DNA of 64,000 nucleotides from Burkholderia cepacia GG4 (GTDB lineage Bacteria > Pseudomonadota > Gammaproteobacteria > Burkholderiales > Burkholderiaceae). The position numbers and the translations under genes were made by a program. The notes below the pieces were generated by a model. The model had not been told where the DNA came from and made no database searches. It worked only from the letters and a program-made list of their open reading frames with translations. The DNA lies in the NCBI RefSeq assembly GCF_000292915.1, contig NC_018514.1, forward strand, positions 2,542,001 through 2,606,000. Reading direction: 5' to 3'. Positions 16,926 to 24,524 of this stretch are shown here, one piece after another. How positions within the stretch are numbered: the first letter of the stretch is position 1; each line of letters begins with the position of its first letter.

Positions 16926-16951
16926 GTAACCTTTAGTCGTGGCAGAGCGAA
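16926..16951 (+). promoter_or_regulatory. Sigma-F-type promoter of the bufferin operon
   Basis: GTAACC at 16926-16931 and CGAA at 16948-16951 are separated by exactly 16 bases. This is the -35/-10 pair described for Caulobacter sigma-F targets. It is oriented toward the DUF2282 gene, whose ATG is 50 bp downstream. Confidence 0.8.
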
Positions 16952-17001
16952 TTTTCTGACAAGGTCGCTCATCGGCGATCCCTACTTCAGGAGAAGACAC
17001 C

Positions 17002-17322
17002 ATGAGCAAATCCGTTTCCGCCATCTCGTCCCTGTCCGCCGCCATCGGGCTCGCGCTCGCCGTGCAAGCCGCGCCGAGCCAGGCACAAGCCATGAAAGAT
17101 ATGAGCAATATGCCGCAGATCGTCAAGGACAACATGGCCCGGATGTCGCAAAACCATCTCGAGAAATGTTACGGCATCAACGCGGTCGCGAAAAACGACT
17201 GTGCCGAGGGCGCGCACTCGTGTGCCGGTCAGGCGACGCAGGCTCGCGACACGAAGTCCTTCGTACTGCTACCTGCCGGCGACTGCGGCAAGATCGCGGG
17301 CGGCAAGCTCAAGGCGAGCTGA
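17002..17322 (+). CDS. bufA1: DUF2282 bufferin-type precursor peptide (BufA1-like)
   Basis: The 106-residue product has a signal peptide (hydrophobic core, cleavage near residues 28-30, PSQAQA) and a mature part with four cysteines at 56, 67, 74 and 95, in the EKCYG, NDCAEG, HSCAG and GDCGK contexts of DUF2282. In the bufferin family such cysteines are converted to thio-oxazole groups by an MNIO enzyme and the exported peptide binds copper. The next three genes encode that enzyme, its DUF2063 partner and a DoxX protein, completing the standard set. A sigma-F-like promoter lies just upstream. The symbol follows the family naming. Confidence 0.88.
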   Translation: MSKSVSAISSLSAAIGLALAVQAAPSQAQAMKDMSNMPQIVKDNMARMSQNHLEKCYGINAVAKNDCAEGAHSCAGQATQARDTKSFVLLPAGDCGKIAGGKLKAS

Positions 17323-17336
17323 AGGTTCGCGTCGCC

Positions 17337-18227
17337 ATGAACGGGCCCACGCCATTGCACGGCGCCACGCCTCGCCCGATCCCGGCCCGGGCCGGCGTCG
17401 GGCTGCGCTTCCGTCACCATCAGGCGGTGCTGGACGAGCAGCCGGCCATCCCGTGGTTCGAGGTGCACACCGAGAATTACATGGGCGGCGGCGTGGCGTC
17501 GTCGTATCTGGACGCCATTCGTCAGGACTACCCGCTGTCGCTGCATGGGGTCGGCCTGTCGCTCGGCAGCGCGGACGGGCTGGACGGCGCGCATCTGGCG
17601 CGCGTGCGCGAAGCGGTGCGGCGTTTCGAGCCTGCCCTGGTTTCCGAGCACGTGTCGTGGAGCGCAGCCGGCGGCACCTATCTGGCCGACCTGCTGCCGT
17701 TGCCGATGACGGAAGAAGCGCTCGACGTCGTGTGCCGGCATGTCGATCAGGTCCAGGCGACGCTCGGACGGCCGATTCTGGTGGAGAACCCGTCCACCTG
17801 CCTGCGCTTCGTTCACTCGACCATGCCTGAATGGGAGTTCCTGTCCGAGATCGTGCGACGGACCGGATGCGGCCTGCTGTGCGACGTCAACAACATCTAC
17901 GTCAGCGCATGCAATCACGGCTGGAATCCGCACGTCTATCTTGCCGCGCTGCCGCGTGCCGCGATCGGGGAGATTCATCTGGCCGGCCACAGTGTCCGGT
18001 ACTTCGAAGGCGGCCGGACCCTGCGGATCGACGATCACGGATCGCGCGTCGCCCCCGAAGTATGGGCGCTGTACCGCGACGCGCTGCGCCACTTCGGCGC
18101 CGTGCCGACATTGATCGAATGGGACACCGGCGTCCCGCCGCTGGGTACGTTGATGGAGGAAGCGGCGATTGCCGAATCGGCACTGGAGGCGACACGCCAT
18201 GAACACGCATGCGCCCACGCTGGCTGA
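17337..18227 (+). CDS. bufB: MNIO-family (DUF692) peptide-modifying iron oxidase
   Basis: The 296-residue protein is a DUF692/MNIO barrel. Candidate iron ligands are seen in EVHTENY, LHGVGLSLGS, SEHVSWS, ENPSTCLRF, CDVNNIYVSACNH, EIHLAGHS, DDHGS and the final EWDTG. MNIO enzymes use a multinuclear iron centre and oxygen to alter cysteine residues of a precursor peptide. The gene starts 15 bp after the DUF2282 stop and overlaps the DUF2063 gene by 29 bp, so precursor, enzyme and partner are made together. ATG 17337 is chosen because the conserved region begins right after it (RAGVGLRFRHH). Confidence 0.9.
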   Translation: MNGPTPLHGATPRPIPARAGVGLRFRHHQAVLDEQPAIPWFEVHTENYMGGGVASSYLDAIRQDYPLSLHGVGLSLGSADGLDGAHLARVREAVRRFEPALVSEHVSWSAAGGTYLADLLPLPMTEEALDVVCRHVDQVQATLGRPILVENPSTCLRFVHSTMPEWEFLSEIVRRTGCGLLCDVNNIYVSACNHGWNPHVYLAALPRAAIGEIHLAGHSVRYFEGGRTLRIDDHGSRVAPEVWALYRDALRHFGAVPTLIEWDTGVPPLGTLMEEAAIAESALEATRHEHACAHAG

Positions 18228-19017
18228 CTTGCAGCAAGCGGTCCGGGCCAATCTGCACGGCACGGCGAACGACGCGCCGACCTGGATCGTGTCCGACGGC
18301 TTCCCGCCCGACGCACGTCTTTCCATCTACCGCAACACGATGACCGCCGTACTGGTGAACGCGCTTCGCCTCGCGTTTCCGGCCGTGCAGTCTCTGCTCG
18401 GCGCGGCGTGCTTCGAGGGTGCGGCCCGTCGCTTCATTGACGCGGCACCGCCAAGCAGCGCGTGGCTGGACGAATACGGTGCCGCGCTGCCCGCGTTTCT
18501 CGCCGAGCTGCCCGAGACCCGGTCGATACCGTATCTTGCCGACGTCGCGCAGCTCGAATGGCACGTGAACAGCGTGCTGCATGCACCGGACGCCCCGACG
18601 CTGAATCTCGCGCAACTGGCGACGCTGGACGAGGCCGCGCTTGGCGGGATGCGCCTGCGCACGCATCCGGCGGTACGCATCGCAAGCCTCGCCTTTCCGG
18701 CCGATGCGATCTGGCGTGCGGTGCTCGACCGGGACGACGCGGCGATGCACGCGATCCGCCTCGACGATGGCCCGGTGCACCTGCTCGTGCAGCGCACAGC
18801 CGAAAGCGTCGAAACGGTTCGCCTGGATGCCGACGAATACCGCATCACGGCGGCGCTGTTCGCCGGCGCAACGGTTCGCGATGCGTTGTCGGTCGCGCCG
18901 AACCCGGATGCATTTGCCCACTTCGCAGCACTGCTGGCGCGAGCGTGCTTTTCCGACACGATGCCCGCAGCCGAGGCGGTCGCGCCTTCCGGAGGATTGC
19001 CACCATGCCGAACCTGA
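18199..19017 (+). CDS. bufC: DUF2063 partner protein of the MNIO enzyme
   Basis: The 272-residue protein has the DUF2063 N-terminal domain (LADLQQAVRANL, LSIYRNTMTAVLVNALRLAFPAVQSLLG, ALPAFLAELPETRSIPYLADVAQLEW) followed by a C-terminal domain with a barrel-like strand pattern. DUF2063 proteins bind the precursor and present it to the MNIO oxidase. The start at 18199 lies inside the end of bufB and the stop lies inside the start of the DoxX gene, an arrangement that implies fixed stoichiometry. Confidence in the family is high; the presentation role rests on work with homologues. Confidence 0.87.
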   Translation: MNTHAPTLADLQQAVRANLHGTANDAPTWIVSDGFPPDARLSIYRNTMTAVLVNALRLAFPAVQSLLGAACFEGAARRFIDAAPPSSAWLDEYGAALPAFLAELPETRSIPYLADVAQLEWHVNSVLHAPDAPTLNLAQLATLDEAALGGMRLRTHPAVRIASLAFPADAIWRAVLDRDDAAMHAIRLDDGPVHLLVQRTAESVETVRLDADEYRITAALFAGATVRDALSVAPNPDAFAHFAALLARACFSDTMPAAEAVAPSGGLPPCRT

Positions 19018-19472
19018 TTCGAACGCCTTCCCCTGCGTCACCCGTCGCTTCGCGGCTGGCGGAAATCGTGCAGCGGCTCGAGCGCGTACCGTACTGGCTG
19101 CTCGCGATCCCGCTGCGTCTCGCGGTGGCGACGATCTTCTGGAATTCGGCAATGGCCAAGCTCGCCAACTGGGACGTTGCGCTCGACCTGTTTCGCGACG
19201 AATACAAGCTGCCGCTGCTGCCGCCGGAGCTGGCCGCATACATGGCCGTGTCGATCGAACTGAGCATGCCGGTCCTGCTCGTGCTCGGCCTCGCGACCCG
19301 GCCCGCGGCGCTCGTGCTGCTCGGCATGACGACCGTGATCGAGATCTTCGTCTATCCGCTCGCATGGCCGACCCACATACAGTGGGCGGCCATGCTGCTC
19401 GTGCTGCTGTGCCGAGGGGCCGGATGGCTGTCGCTGGACGCCGTGATCAGGCAGCGTTGGCTGCGCTCCTGA
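19005..19472 (+). CDS. DoxX-family membrane protein of the bufferin operon
   Basis: The 155-residue protein has four hydrophobic segments (LAIPLRLAVATIFWNSAMAK, LAAYMAVSIELSMPVLLVLG, AALVLLGMTTVIEIFV, IQWAAMLLVLLC), the DoxX arrangement, with a conserved Asn/Lys after the first helix. DoxX proteins are commonly the fourth gene of bufferin operons, where they are thought to supply redox chemistry or help at the membrane. It overlaps the DUF2063 gene by 13 bp and is the last gene of the unit. The exact role is unknown. Confidence 0.85.
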   Translation: MPNLIRTPSPASPVASRLAEIVQRLERVPYWLLAIPLRLAVATIFWNSAMAKLANWDVALDLFRDEYKLPLLPPELAAYMAVSIELSMPVLLVLGLATRPAALVLLGMTTVIEIFVYPLAWPTHIQWAAMLLVLLCRGAGWLSLDAVIRQRWLRS

Positions 19473-19540
19473 CCTGACGGAGCATCGACGGTCGAGCGCC
19501 GCCCCTGCTGCGCCGGTGGGCCTGCGTCAGCGATAGACGA

Positions 19541-19726
19541 TCATTCCGATGTTTCCCGCGTCAGCTTCGCGTGCCGCCGTGCGCGGTCGTTCACGATCTG
19601 GTGACGCCGGTGATCGGTCATCTTCTTCCAGCCGCGCGCTTCGTCGCGCGTGCGCAGGCATGCCACGCAGTAGCCGGTCCTGCCGTCGAACGAACACACG
19701 TCGACGCAAGGAGATTTGACCGCCAT
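19541..19726 (-). CDS. DUF1289 small cysteine-rich protein
   Basis: This 61-residue protein has the DUF1289 pattern SPCVDVCSFDGRTGYCVACLRT, with four cysteines likely to bind a metal or Fe-S cluster, then a basic helical tail (GWKKMTDHRRHQI). It starts 2 bp after the exporter gene, with GAGGG at ribosome-site distance, so it is co-transcribed with the exporter and its repressor. Homologues are often called putative Fe-S proteins. The function is unknown. Confidence 0.8.
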   Translation of the reverse strand: MAVKSPCVDVCSFDGRTGYCVACLRTRDEARGWKKMTDHRRHQIVNDRARRHAKLTRETSE

Positions 19727-19728
19727 GC

Positions 19729-21024
19729 TTATTGCCCTCGCGTCGCGGACACGACTTCGACGGTGATGTGCGACAGGTTCCTGAACCGCTGGAGCACGCC
19801 GTGATAGAAGCGCGCATCCCGCTTCGGGTCGTCCGTCTCCACCGACACGACCGCGCTCATGTGCCCCGGCCCGAGCCGCCACACATGCAGGTCGCCGACC
19901 CGGTCGCCACTGCCTTCGATGGCACCACGTACGTTGTCCGTCAGACGACGATCCGCATTCATGTCGAGCAGGATGCCGCCTGTGTCGCGCATCAGGCCGT
20001 ACGACCAGTTCGCGATCACCAGCGCGCCGATGATGCCGGCCAGCGGATCCATCCACAGCCAGCCGAACGCACGCGCGAGCAGCAGCCCGACGATCGTCAG
20101 CACGGAAACTGCGGCATCGGCGATCACGTGGATGTAGGCAGAGCGGATGTTGTGATCGCGCGCCGCCGCCGCGGACGCGCCATGGTCGTGTTCCTCGAAC
20201 GCCAGTTCGTGCTCGCGGCCGTCCAACCGAACGATCGCCTTGAATTCATGCGGTTCGGGAATGGCTTCGGTCGACTCCAGATAGCCGCCGCGATTTTGCA
20301 TCGCGAAGGCCTGCCGGGTCCCGTCCGGACGGATCGTCGTCACCGACACGGCGCTCGCATCGACGCGCTTCGTCTCGTGCGTCGCAGGCGCCACGCGGAA
20401 AACCGGCGGCACACCGTCCTCGAACACCGACACGAGGAATGCGCCCTGCCGATCGAAGATCCGGTGCGCTTCCGCTTCGTGGCCGTGATCATCGTGATCG
20501 TCGTGAGCATGCCCGTGATGATGGCCATGACCATGACCATGACCGTGGCTATGGCCATGGTGGTCGCCGCTCAGCAGCCAGACGCTCGCGATGTTGACGA
20601 GCAAGCCGGCCACCGCAATCGGGATTGCTTCACCGAAATGGATCGGCACCGGCGCAAGCAGGCGCGCGACCGCCTCGTACCCGATCAGCAGCGCGATCAT
20701 CGCGAGCACGATCGCGCTCGTGAAGCCCGCCAGATCGCCGAGCTTGCCCGTGCCGAACACGAAGCGCGGATCGCTCGCGTGCTTGCGCGCATAGGTATAG
20801 GCGAGCGCGGCAATCAGCATCGCGCCCGCGTGCGTCGACATGTGCAGGCCGTCCGCGATCAGCGCCAGCGAGCCGAAAATCGACCCGCCGACGATCTCGG
20901 CCACCATCATTGCCGCGCACAGCGCGATGACCATCCAGGTCCTGCGTTCGTTCTGCTCGTGCGCGGCGCCGAGAAAGATGTGGTCGTGCCCTGCGCCAAA
21001 GGCGTCGTTCGTGAAGTCGTTCAT
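19729..21024 (-). CDS. dmeF: CDF-family Co/Ni (divalent metal) exporter, DmeF-like
   Basis: The 431-residue protein is a cation diffusion facilitator. It has six membrane segments, with the second ending in ADGLHMSTHAGAML, the DmeF variant of the HxxxD metal site, and a histidine/aspartate-rich cytoplasmic loop at about residues 153-185 (alternating HGHGHG). A second metal-site helix (HVIADAAVSVLTIVGLL) and a C-terminal cytoplasmic domain with HVWRLGPGHMSAVVSV follow. DmeF proteins export cobalt and nickel; zinc is possible. It is 12 bp after its CsoR/RcnR-family repressor gene. A broken copy of its C-terminal half lies at about 30.9 kb. Confidence 0.9.
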   Translation of the reverse strand: MNDFTNDAFGAGHDHIFLGAAHEQNERRTWMVIALCAAMMVAEIVGGSIFGSLALIADGLHMSTHAGAMLIAALAYTYARKHASDPRFVFGTGKLGDLAGFTSAIVLAMIALLIGYEAVARLLAPVPIHFGEAIPIAVAGLLVNIASVWLLSGDHHGHSHGHGHGHGHHHGHAHDDHDDHGHEAEAHRIFDRQGAFLVSVFEDGVPPVFRVAPATHETKRVDASAVSVTTIRPDGTRQAFAMQNRGGYLESTEAIPEPHEFKAIVRLDGREHELAFEEHDHGASAAAARDHNIRSAYIHVIADAAVSVLTIVGLLLARAFGWLWMDPLAGIIGALVIANWSYGLMRDTGGILLDMNADRRLTDNVRGAIEGSGDRVGDLHVWRLGPGHMSAVVSVETDDPKRDARFYHGVLQRFRNLSHITVEVVSATRGQ

Positions 21025-21036
21025 TCCTGCCCTCGA

Positions 21037-21309
21037 TTACTTGAAATAGCTGTGAACGACGTCGATCAGCTGCTCGGTCGCGCTGCCTTCGTCTTCGTGA
21101 CCTTCGGCATCGACCAGATGGCTGCGGATGTGATCCTCGAGCACGACCGCGAGCAGGCCGTTCATCGCACCGCGGCCGCTCGTGATGAGCTGGAGGATCT
21201 CGTTGCAACCGCGCTCTTCTTCCAGCGCGCGTTCGATCGCTTCAACCTGTCCCTTGATTCGGCGGACACGGTTCAGCAGCTTCTGCTTTTCCTTGATGGT
21301 GTGGCTCAT
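21037..21309 (-). CDS. dmeR: CsoR/RcnR-family metal-sensing repressor (DmeR-like)
   Basis: The 90-residue all-helical protein matches the CsoR/RcnR/FrmR family: KLLNRVRRIKGQVEAIERAL in the first helix, a cysteine at 35 (ERGCNEIL), the middle helix ITSGRGAMNGLLAVVLEDHI with a histidine, and an acidic C-terminus with EGHEDEG. The N-terminal His (MSHTI), Cys35, and two further His residues fit the Ni/Co site of RcnR/DmeR, not the Cu site of CsoR. It precedes dmeF by 12 bp and two G-tract operators lie upstream, so autorepression relieved by Co or Ni is likely. Confidence 0.87.
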   Translation of the reverse strand: MSHTIKEKQKLLNRVRRIKGQVEAIERALEEERGCNEILQLITSGRGAMNGLLAVVLEDHIRSHLVDAEGHEDEGSATEQLIDVVHSYFK

Positions 21310-21320
21310 GGTGGTCCCGT

Positions 21321-21342
21321 CATATAGCGGGGGGGACTATAT
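21321..21342. promoter_or_regulatory. G-tract operator 1 for the CsoR/RcnR-family repressor
   Basis: TATAG, a seven-G tract and ACTATATA form a nearly symmetric site of the A/T-flanked G-tract type that RcnR/CsoR proteins bind. It sits 12 bp upstream of the repressor ATG and would block the start of transcription. Confidence 0.75.
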
Positions 21343-21356
21343 ACCAAATCGCACTT

Positions 21357-21380
21357 CCATATAGGGAGGAGGGGTATATG
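21357..21380. promoter_or_regulatory. G-tract operator 2 for the CsoR/RcnR-family repressor
   Basis: ATATAG, a purine-rich GGAGGAGGGG core and TATAT repeat the layout of the first site 36 bp away. Its G-tract is interrupted. Two sites suggest cooperative or extended wrapping of DNA by the repressor. Confidence 0.6.
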
Positions 21381-21646
21381 TCGGGCTAATGCAAGGCCGG
21401 CGCCCGGGCAGCGACACCCCGTTGCGCGCACGGATGTGCGCCGTGCTCGACACGCTGCAGGCACGACGCCGTAAGCCCGACCCCGGGAATAAGTCGCCGG
21501 ACGCGGACGTTTACAGAACGTATCGCGCCCAACGGATAACGTTCATGCCGCTGCATCGGCAGGGGCGCTCGTGTGCTCGACGAATCGCGCACGGCAATCG
21601 CTCGACTCTCGGCAGGCGCGATGCTTCGACGCAGATGGAGGCAGCC
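21381..21646. other. Intergenic region between the metal operators and the cupredoxin gene
   Basis: About 265 bases with no credible gene. The promoter of the rightward cupredoxin gene is expected here; I see no clear -35/-10 pair. Confidence 0.4.
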
Positions 21647-22063
21647 ATGCGTGCTACTTGCAGAATCGTCGTCGTCGCCGGGGTGACCGCGCTTGGTGTG
21701 GCATCCCATGCGAGCTGGGCGCAGCAAACGGTCAATGCGACGTTGCTGTCGAACTCGATCCAGCTCAAGACGCACAACGTGAAGTCGGGCCGCGTCACAC
21801 TGGATGTCAAGAATGCCGCGGACAACAACATGGAGCATGAGCTCGTCGTGCTCAAGACGGATCTCTCTGACGATGCGCTCCCTGTCAGCAAGGGACAGGT
21901 GCTGGAACACAAGCTGAGAAAAATCGGGGAAGTCGAAGATATCGCGCCGGGCCGGAGCAAACGCGCGTCATTCAAGCTCGCGCCCGGCCACTACGCGCTG
22001 ATCTGCAACAAGCCGGGCCACTATGAAGCCGGCATGCACGCGGCGCTTGTCGTGACGCGGTAA
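21647..22063 (+). CDS. Periplasmic cupredoxin-fold protein
   Basis: The 138-residue protein has a signal peptide (CRIVVVAGVTALGVASHASWAQQ) and a small beta-sandwich. The copper ligand set is visible: a His in NNMEHELVVLKTD near residue 64, then Cys, His and Met in YALICNKPGHYEAGMHA near the C-terminus, the order of plastocyanin/sulfocyanin-type centres. It likely carries electrons or buffers copper in the periplasm. GGAG lies 9 bases before the ATG at 21647. It sits between a Co/Ni exporter and the chromate operon and appears monocistronic. Confidence 0.83.
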   Translation: MRATCRIVVVAGVTALGVASHASWAQQTVNATLLSNSIQLKTHNVKSGRVTLDVKNAADNNMEHELVVLKTDLSDDALPVSKGQVLEHKLRKIGEVEDIAPGRSKRASFKLAPGHYALICNKPGHYEAGMHAALVVTR

Positions 22064-22130
22064 ATCGCCGGGCGGGAACGAGAAATGGCCCGCCAGACTC
22101 GAGCGTCATCTACCTCGTTCCGTTTTACAG

Positions 22131-22154
22131 GTCATCCGTCGCGGGACGGATGAC
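22131..22154 (+). terminator. Perfect hairpin after the cupredoxin gene
   Basis: A 10-bp perfect stem (22131-22140 with 22145-22154) closes on a GCGG tetraloop, 67 bp after the cupredoxin stop. No T-run follows, so it may end the transcript weakly or protect its 3' end. Confidence 0.45.
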
Positions 22155-22273
22155 CCTGTCTCCGTCCCGCCCGAGTCAGGCGCGGTGCGCTCATTGCCGA
22201 TCTCGCCGGAGCGCCTACCCGCCGCCGCCCGCGCGCGAGTGCGACACAATCCGGCTATTGCACCAAGTAATTT

Positions 22274-22309
22274 TGTAGAAATGGTAACTATTGCGTAGAG
22301 TTTTCTACA
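22274..22309. promoter_or_regulatory. Inverted repeat at the chrB start, candidate ChrB operator
   Basis: TGTAGAAA (22274-22281) and TTTCTACA (22302-22309) form an 8-bp perfect inverted repeat with 20 bases between, ending at the chrB ATG. A third related half site (GTAGA at 22295) sits between. The placement suits binding by ChrB to its own promoter. Confidence 0.6.
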
Positions 22310-23286
22310 TGAATGCCATATCCACGTGGTCGCTCCTCGTTCTGACCCTTCCGACAGAAAACGCGACGGCCCGCATGCGGTTCTGGCGCGCCCTGAAGGC
22401 AAAGGGCTGTGCGGTGTTGCGTGACGGTATCTACCTGCTGCCCTACACCGACGAGCATGAAGCGACGCTGCGCGACCTCGCGGGGGCCATTGCCGACAGT
22501 GGCGGCACGGCTCACCTGTTGTGCGCGCCGAGCCTGGACACGTCGCAGGAACTGGAATTCCGCGCGCTGTTCGATCGCGGGGAGGATGACGCCGCCTTTA
22601 TCCAGACCCTTGCGGACGCCCGCAAGACCCTCGCCGGACAGTCGGCCACGGAACTGACGCGCCTGCTGCGCCGCATGCGCAAGGATTTCGACGCCATTCG
22701 TGCGATCGACTATTTCCCGGGCGACTCGGCCACCCGCGCCGAAGTCGCGCTGCAGGATTTCGTCGCTTTGGTTGACACCGTGCTGTCCCCGGGCGAACCG
22801 CATGCCGCGGATCGCGCGATCCGTCCGCTGGCGATTGGCGAGTACCAAGGCCGCACCTGGGCGACGCGGCAGCGGATGTGGGTCGATCGCGTCGCAAGTG
22901 CGTGGCTGATCCGCCGCTTCATCGACGCACGCGCCCGCTTCATCTGGCTTGCGTCGCCGGCGGATTGTCCGGCTGACGCGCTGGGCTTCGATTTCGACGG
23001 CGCGACCTTCACGCATGTCGGCGAGCGCGTGACGTTCGAAGTGCTGCTGGCCAGTTTCGGGCTCGACGACGACCCGGCGCTCATGCGGCTCGGCGAGATC
23101 GTGCACGCGCTCGATGTGGGCGGCCCCGCGGCGCCCGAAGCGGTTGGCTTCGAGGCCGTGATGGCCGGCACGCGCCAGCGCGCGGAGCACGACGACCAGT
23201 TGCTCGAGCAGATGGGCGCCGTACTCGACTCCCTGTACGCGCACTTCACGTCGAACGGCAAAAACCAGACCGCGTCCAAATCATGA
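22309..23286 (+). CDS. chrB: Chromate-sensing regulator/resistance protein ChrB
   Basis: This 325-residue protein matches ChrB: an N-terminal winged-helix-like part (WSLLVLTLPTENATARMRFWRALKAKGCAVLRDGIYLLP), and a C-terminal domain with RQRMWVDRVASAWLIRRFID, DFDGATFTHVGERVTFEVLL and a final helix with HDDQLLEQMGAVLDSLY. In characterised operons ChrB is a chromate-responsive regulator of chrA. ATG 22309 is chosen because an upstream TTG has no support and the operator-like repeat would otherwise be coding. It overlaps chrA by 4 bp (ATGA). Confidence 0.9.
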   Translation: MNAISTWSLLVLTLPTENATARMRFWRALKAKGCAVLRDGIYLLPYTDEHEATLRDLAGAIADSGGTAHLLCAPSLDTSQELEFRALFDRGEDDAAFIQTLADARKTLAGQSATELTRLLRRMRKDFDAIRAIDYFPGDSATRAEVALQDFVALVDTVLSPGEPHAADRAIRPLAIGEYQGRTWATRQRMWVDRVASAWLIRRFIDARARFIWLASPADCPADALGFDFDGATFTHVGERVTFEVLLASFGLDDDPALMRLGEIVHALDVGGPAAPEAVGFEAVMAGTRQRAEHDDQLLEQMGAVLDSLYAHFTSNGKNQTASKS

Positions 23287-24461
23287 CCACTGCCATCGCC
23301 TCAACCGAACCGACCTACTCGCTTGGCGAGCTGGTCGCCTACATGCTGCGCCTCGGCACGTTCGGTTTCGGCGGGCCGGTTGCGCTCGCCGGCTACATGC
23401 GTCGCGACCTGGTCGAGCGACGCGGCTGGATCACGGAAGCCGACTACAAGGAAGGACTCACGCTGGCCCAGCTCGCACCGGGGCCGATGGCGGCCCAGCT
23501 CGCGATCTATCTCGGCTTCGTCCACTACCGCGTTCTCGGTGCGACGCTCGTCGGCGTCGCCTTCGTGCTGCCGTCGTTCCTGATGGTGCTCTCGCTCGGG
23601 TTTGCGTACGCGCACTTCGGTGGGCTGTCCTGGATGCAGGCCGTCTTCTACGGCGTCGGCGCCGCGGTGGTCGGCATCATCGCGATGAGCGCCTACAAGC
23701 TCACGACCAAAACCGTTGGCCATGACAAGCTGCTCTGGGCGATCTTCCTGACGCTGGCCGCCGTGACCTTCATCACGGAATCGGAGATCGCGTGGCTGTT
23801 CGTTGCCGCAGGCCTGATCGGCTGGCTGTGGCGCGCCCCGCCCAAGTGGCTGCACCGCGGCGGGCTCAATGCGGTTGCCGCCGCGAACCTGCCGGCAGCC
23901 AGCGGAATACTGAGCGGTATCGATCTGCCGCAGCTCGTTCAGATCGGCGCGTTCTTCATGAAGGCAGGCGCGTTCGTGTTCGGCTCCGGGCTCGCGATCG
24001 TGCCGTTCCTCTATGGCGGCGTCGTCACCGAACATCACTGGCTCAACGACAAGCAGTTCGTCGATGCCGTCGCGGTCGCGATGATCACGCCCGGCCCGGT
24101 CGTGATCACCGTCGGCTTCATCGGGTATCTCGTGGCGGGCTTACCCGGCGCGTGCGTCGCGGCGCTCGGCACGTTCCTGCCTTGCTATCTGTTCACCGTC
24201 ATTCCCGCGCCGTACGTGAAGAAGTACGGGCACCGTCCGGGCGTCAAGGCGTTCGTCGACGGAATCACCGCGGCAGCCGTTGGTGCGATCACGGGCTCCG
24301 TCCTCGTCATCGCGAAACGCTCGATCGTCGACATACCGACCGCACTGCTCGCCGTCGCAACCGTGCTGCTGCTGTGGCGTTTCAAGAAGTTGCAGGAGCC
24401 GGTCATCGTCACGGCTGCCGCGCTCGTCGGGCTGGTGGCCTACCCGTTGCTCCATCATTGA
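23283..24461 (+). CDS. chrA: Chromate efflux transporter ChrA
   Basis: The 392-residue protein has two homologous halves of the CHR family with about ten membrane segments. Signature segments are visible in the first half (GTFGFGGPVALAGYMRRDLV, LTLAQLAPGPMAAQLAIYLG) and the second half (GAFVFGSGLAIVPFLYGGVV, VAVAMITPGPVVITVGFIGY). It exports chromate from the cytoplasm, coupled to the proton gradient. The overlap with chrB marks an operon. An MFS gene follows after 63 bp and a propeller protein after that, a set often seen with chrBA in Burkholderiales. Confidence 0.93.
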   Translation: MTTAIASTEPTYSLGELVAYMLRLGTFGFGGPVALAGYMRRDLVERRGWITEADYKEGLTLAQLAPGPMAAQLAIYLGFVHYRVLGATLVGVAFVLPSFLMVLSLGFAYAHFGGLSWMQAVFYGVGAAVVGIIAMSAYKLTTKTVGHDKLLWAIFLTLAAVTFITESEIAWLFVAAGLIGWLWRAPPKWLHRGGLNAVAAANLPAASGILSGIDLPQLVQIGAFFMKAGAFVFGSGLAIVPFLYGGVVTEHHWLNDKQFVDAVAVAMITPGPVVITVGFIGYLVAGLPGACVAALGTFLPCYLFTVIPAPYVKKYGHRPGVKAFVDGITAAAVGAITGSVLVIAKRSIVDIPTALLAVATVLLLWRFKKLQEPVIVTAAALVGLVAYPLLHH

Positions 24462-24524
24462 GCCGCACGGCAGGGAGGCACGGCATGGTGATGTACGACG
24501 CACGCTACGCGTGGTGCCGGCGTG

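Noticed and set aside
20500..20580. Short tandem CATGACC-like repeat
   Set aside because: It encodes the His-rich loop of the exporter and needs no separate explanation.
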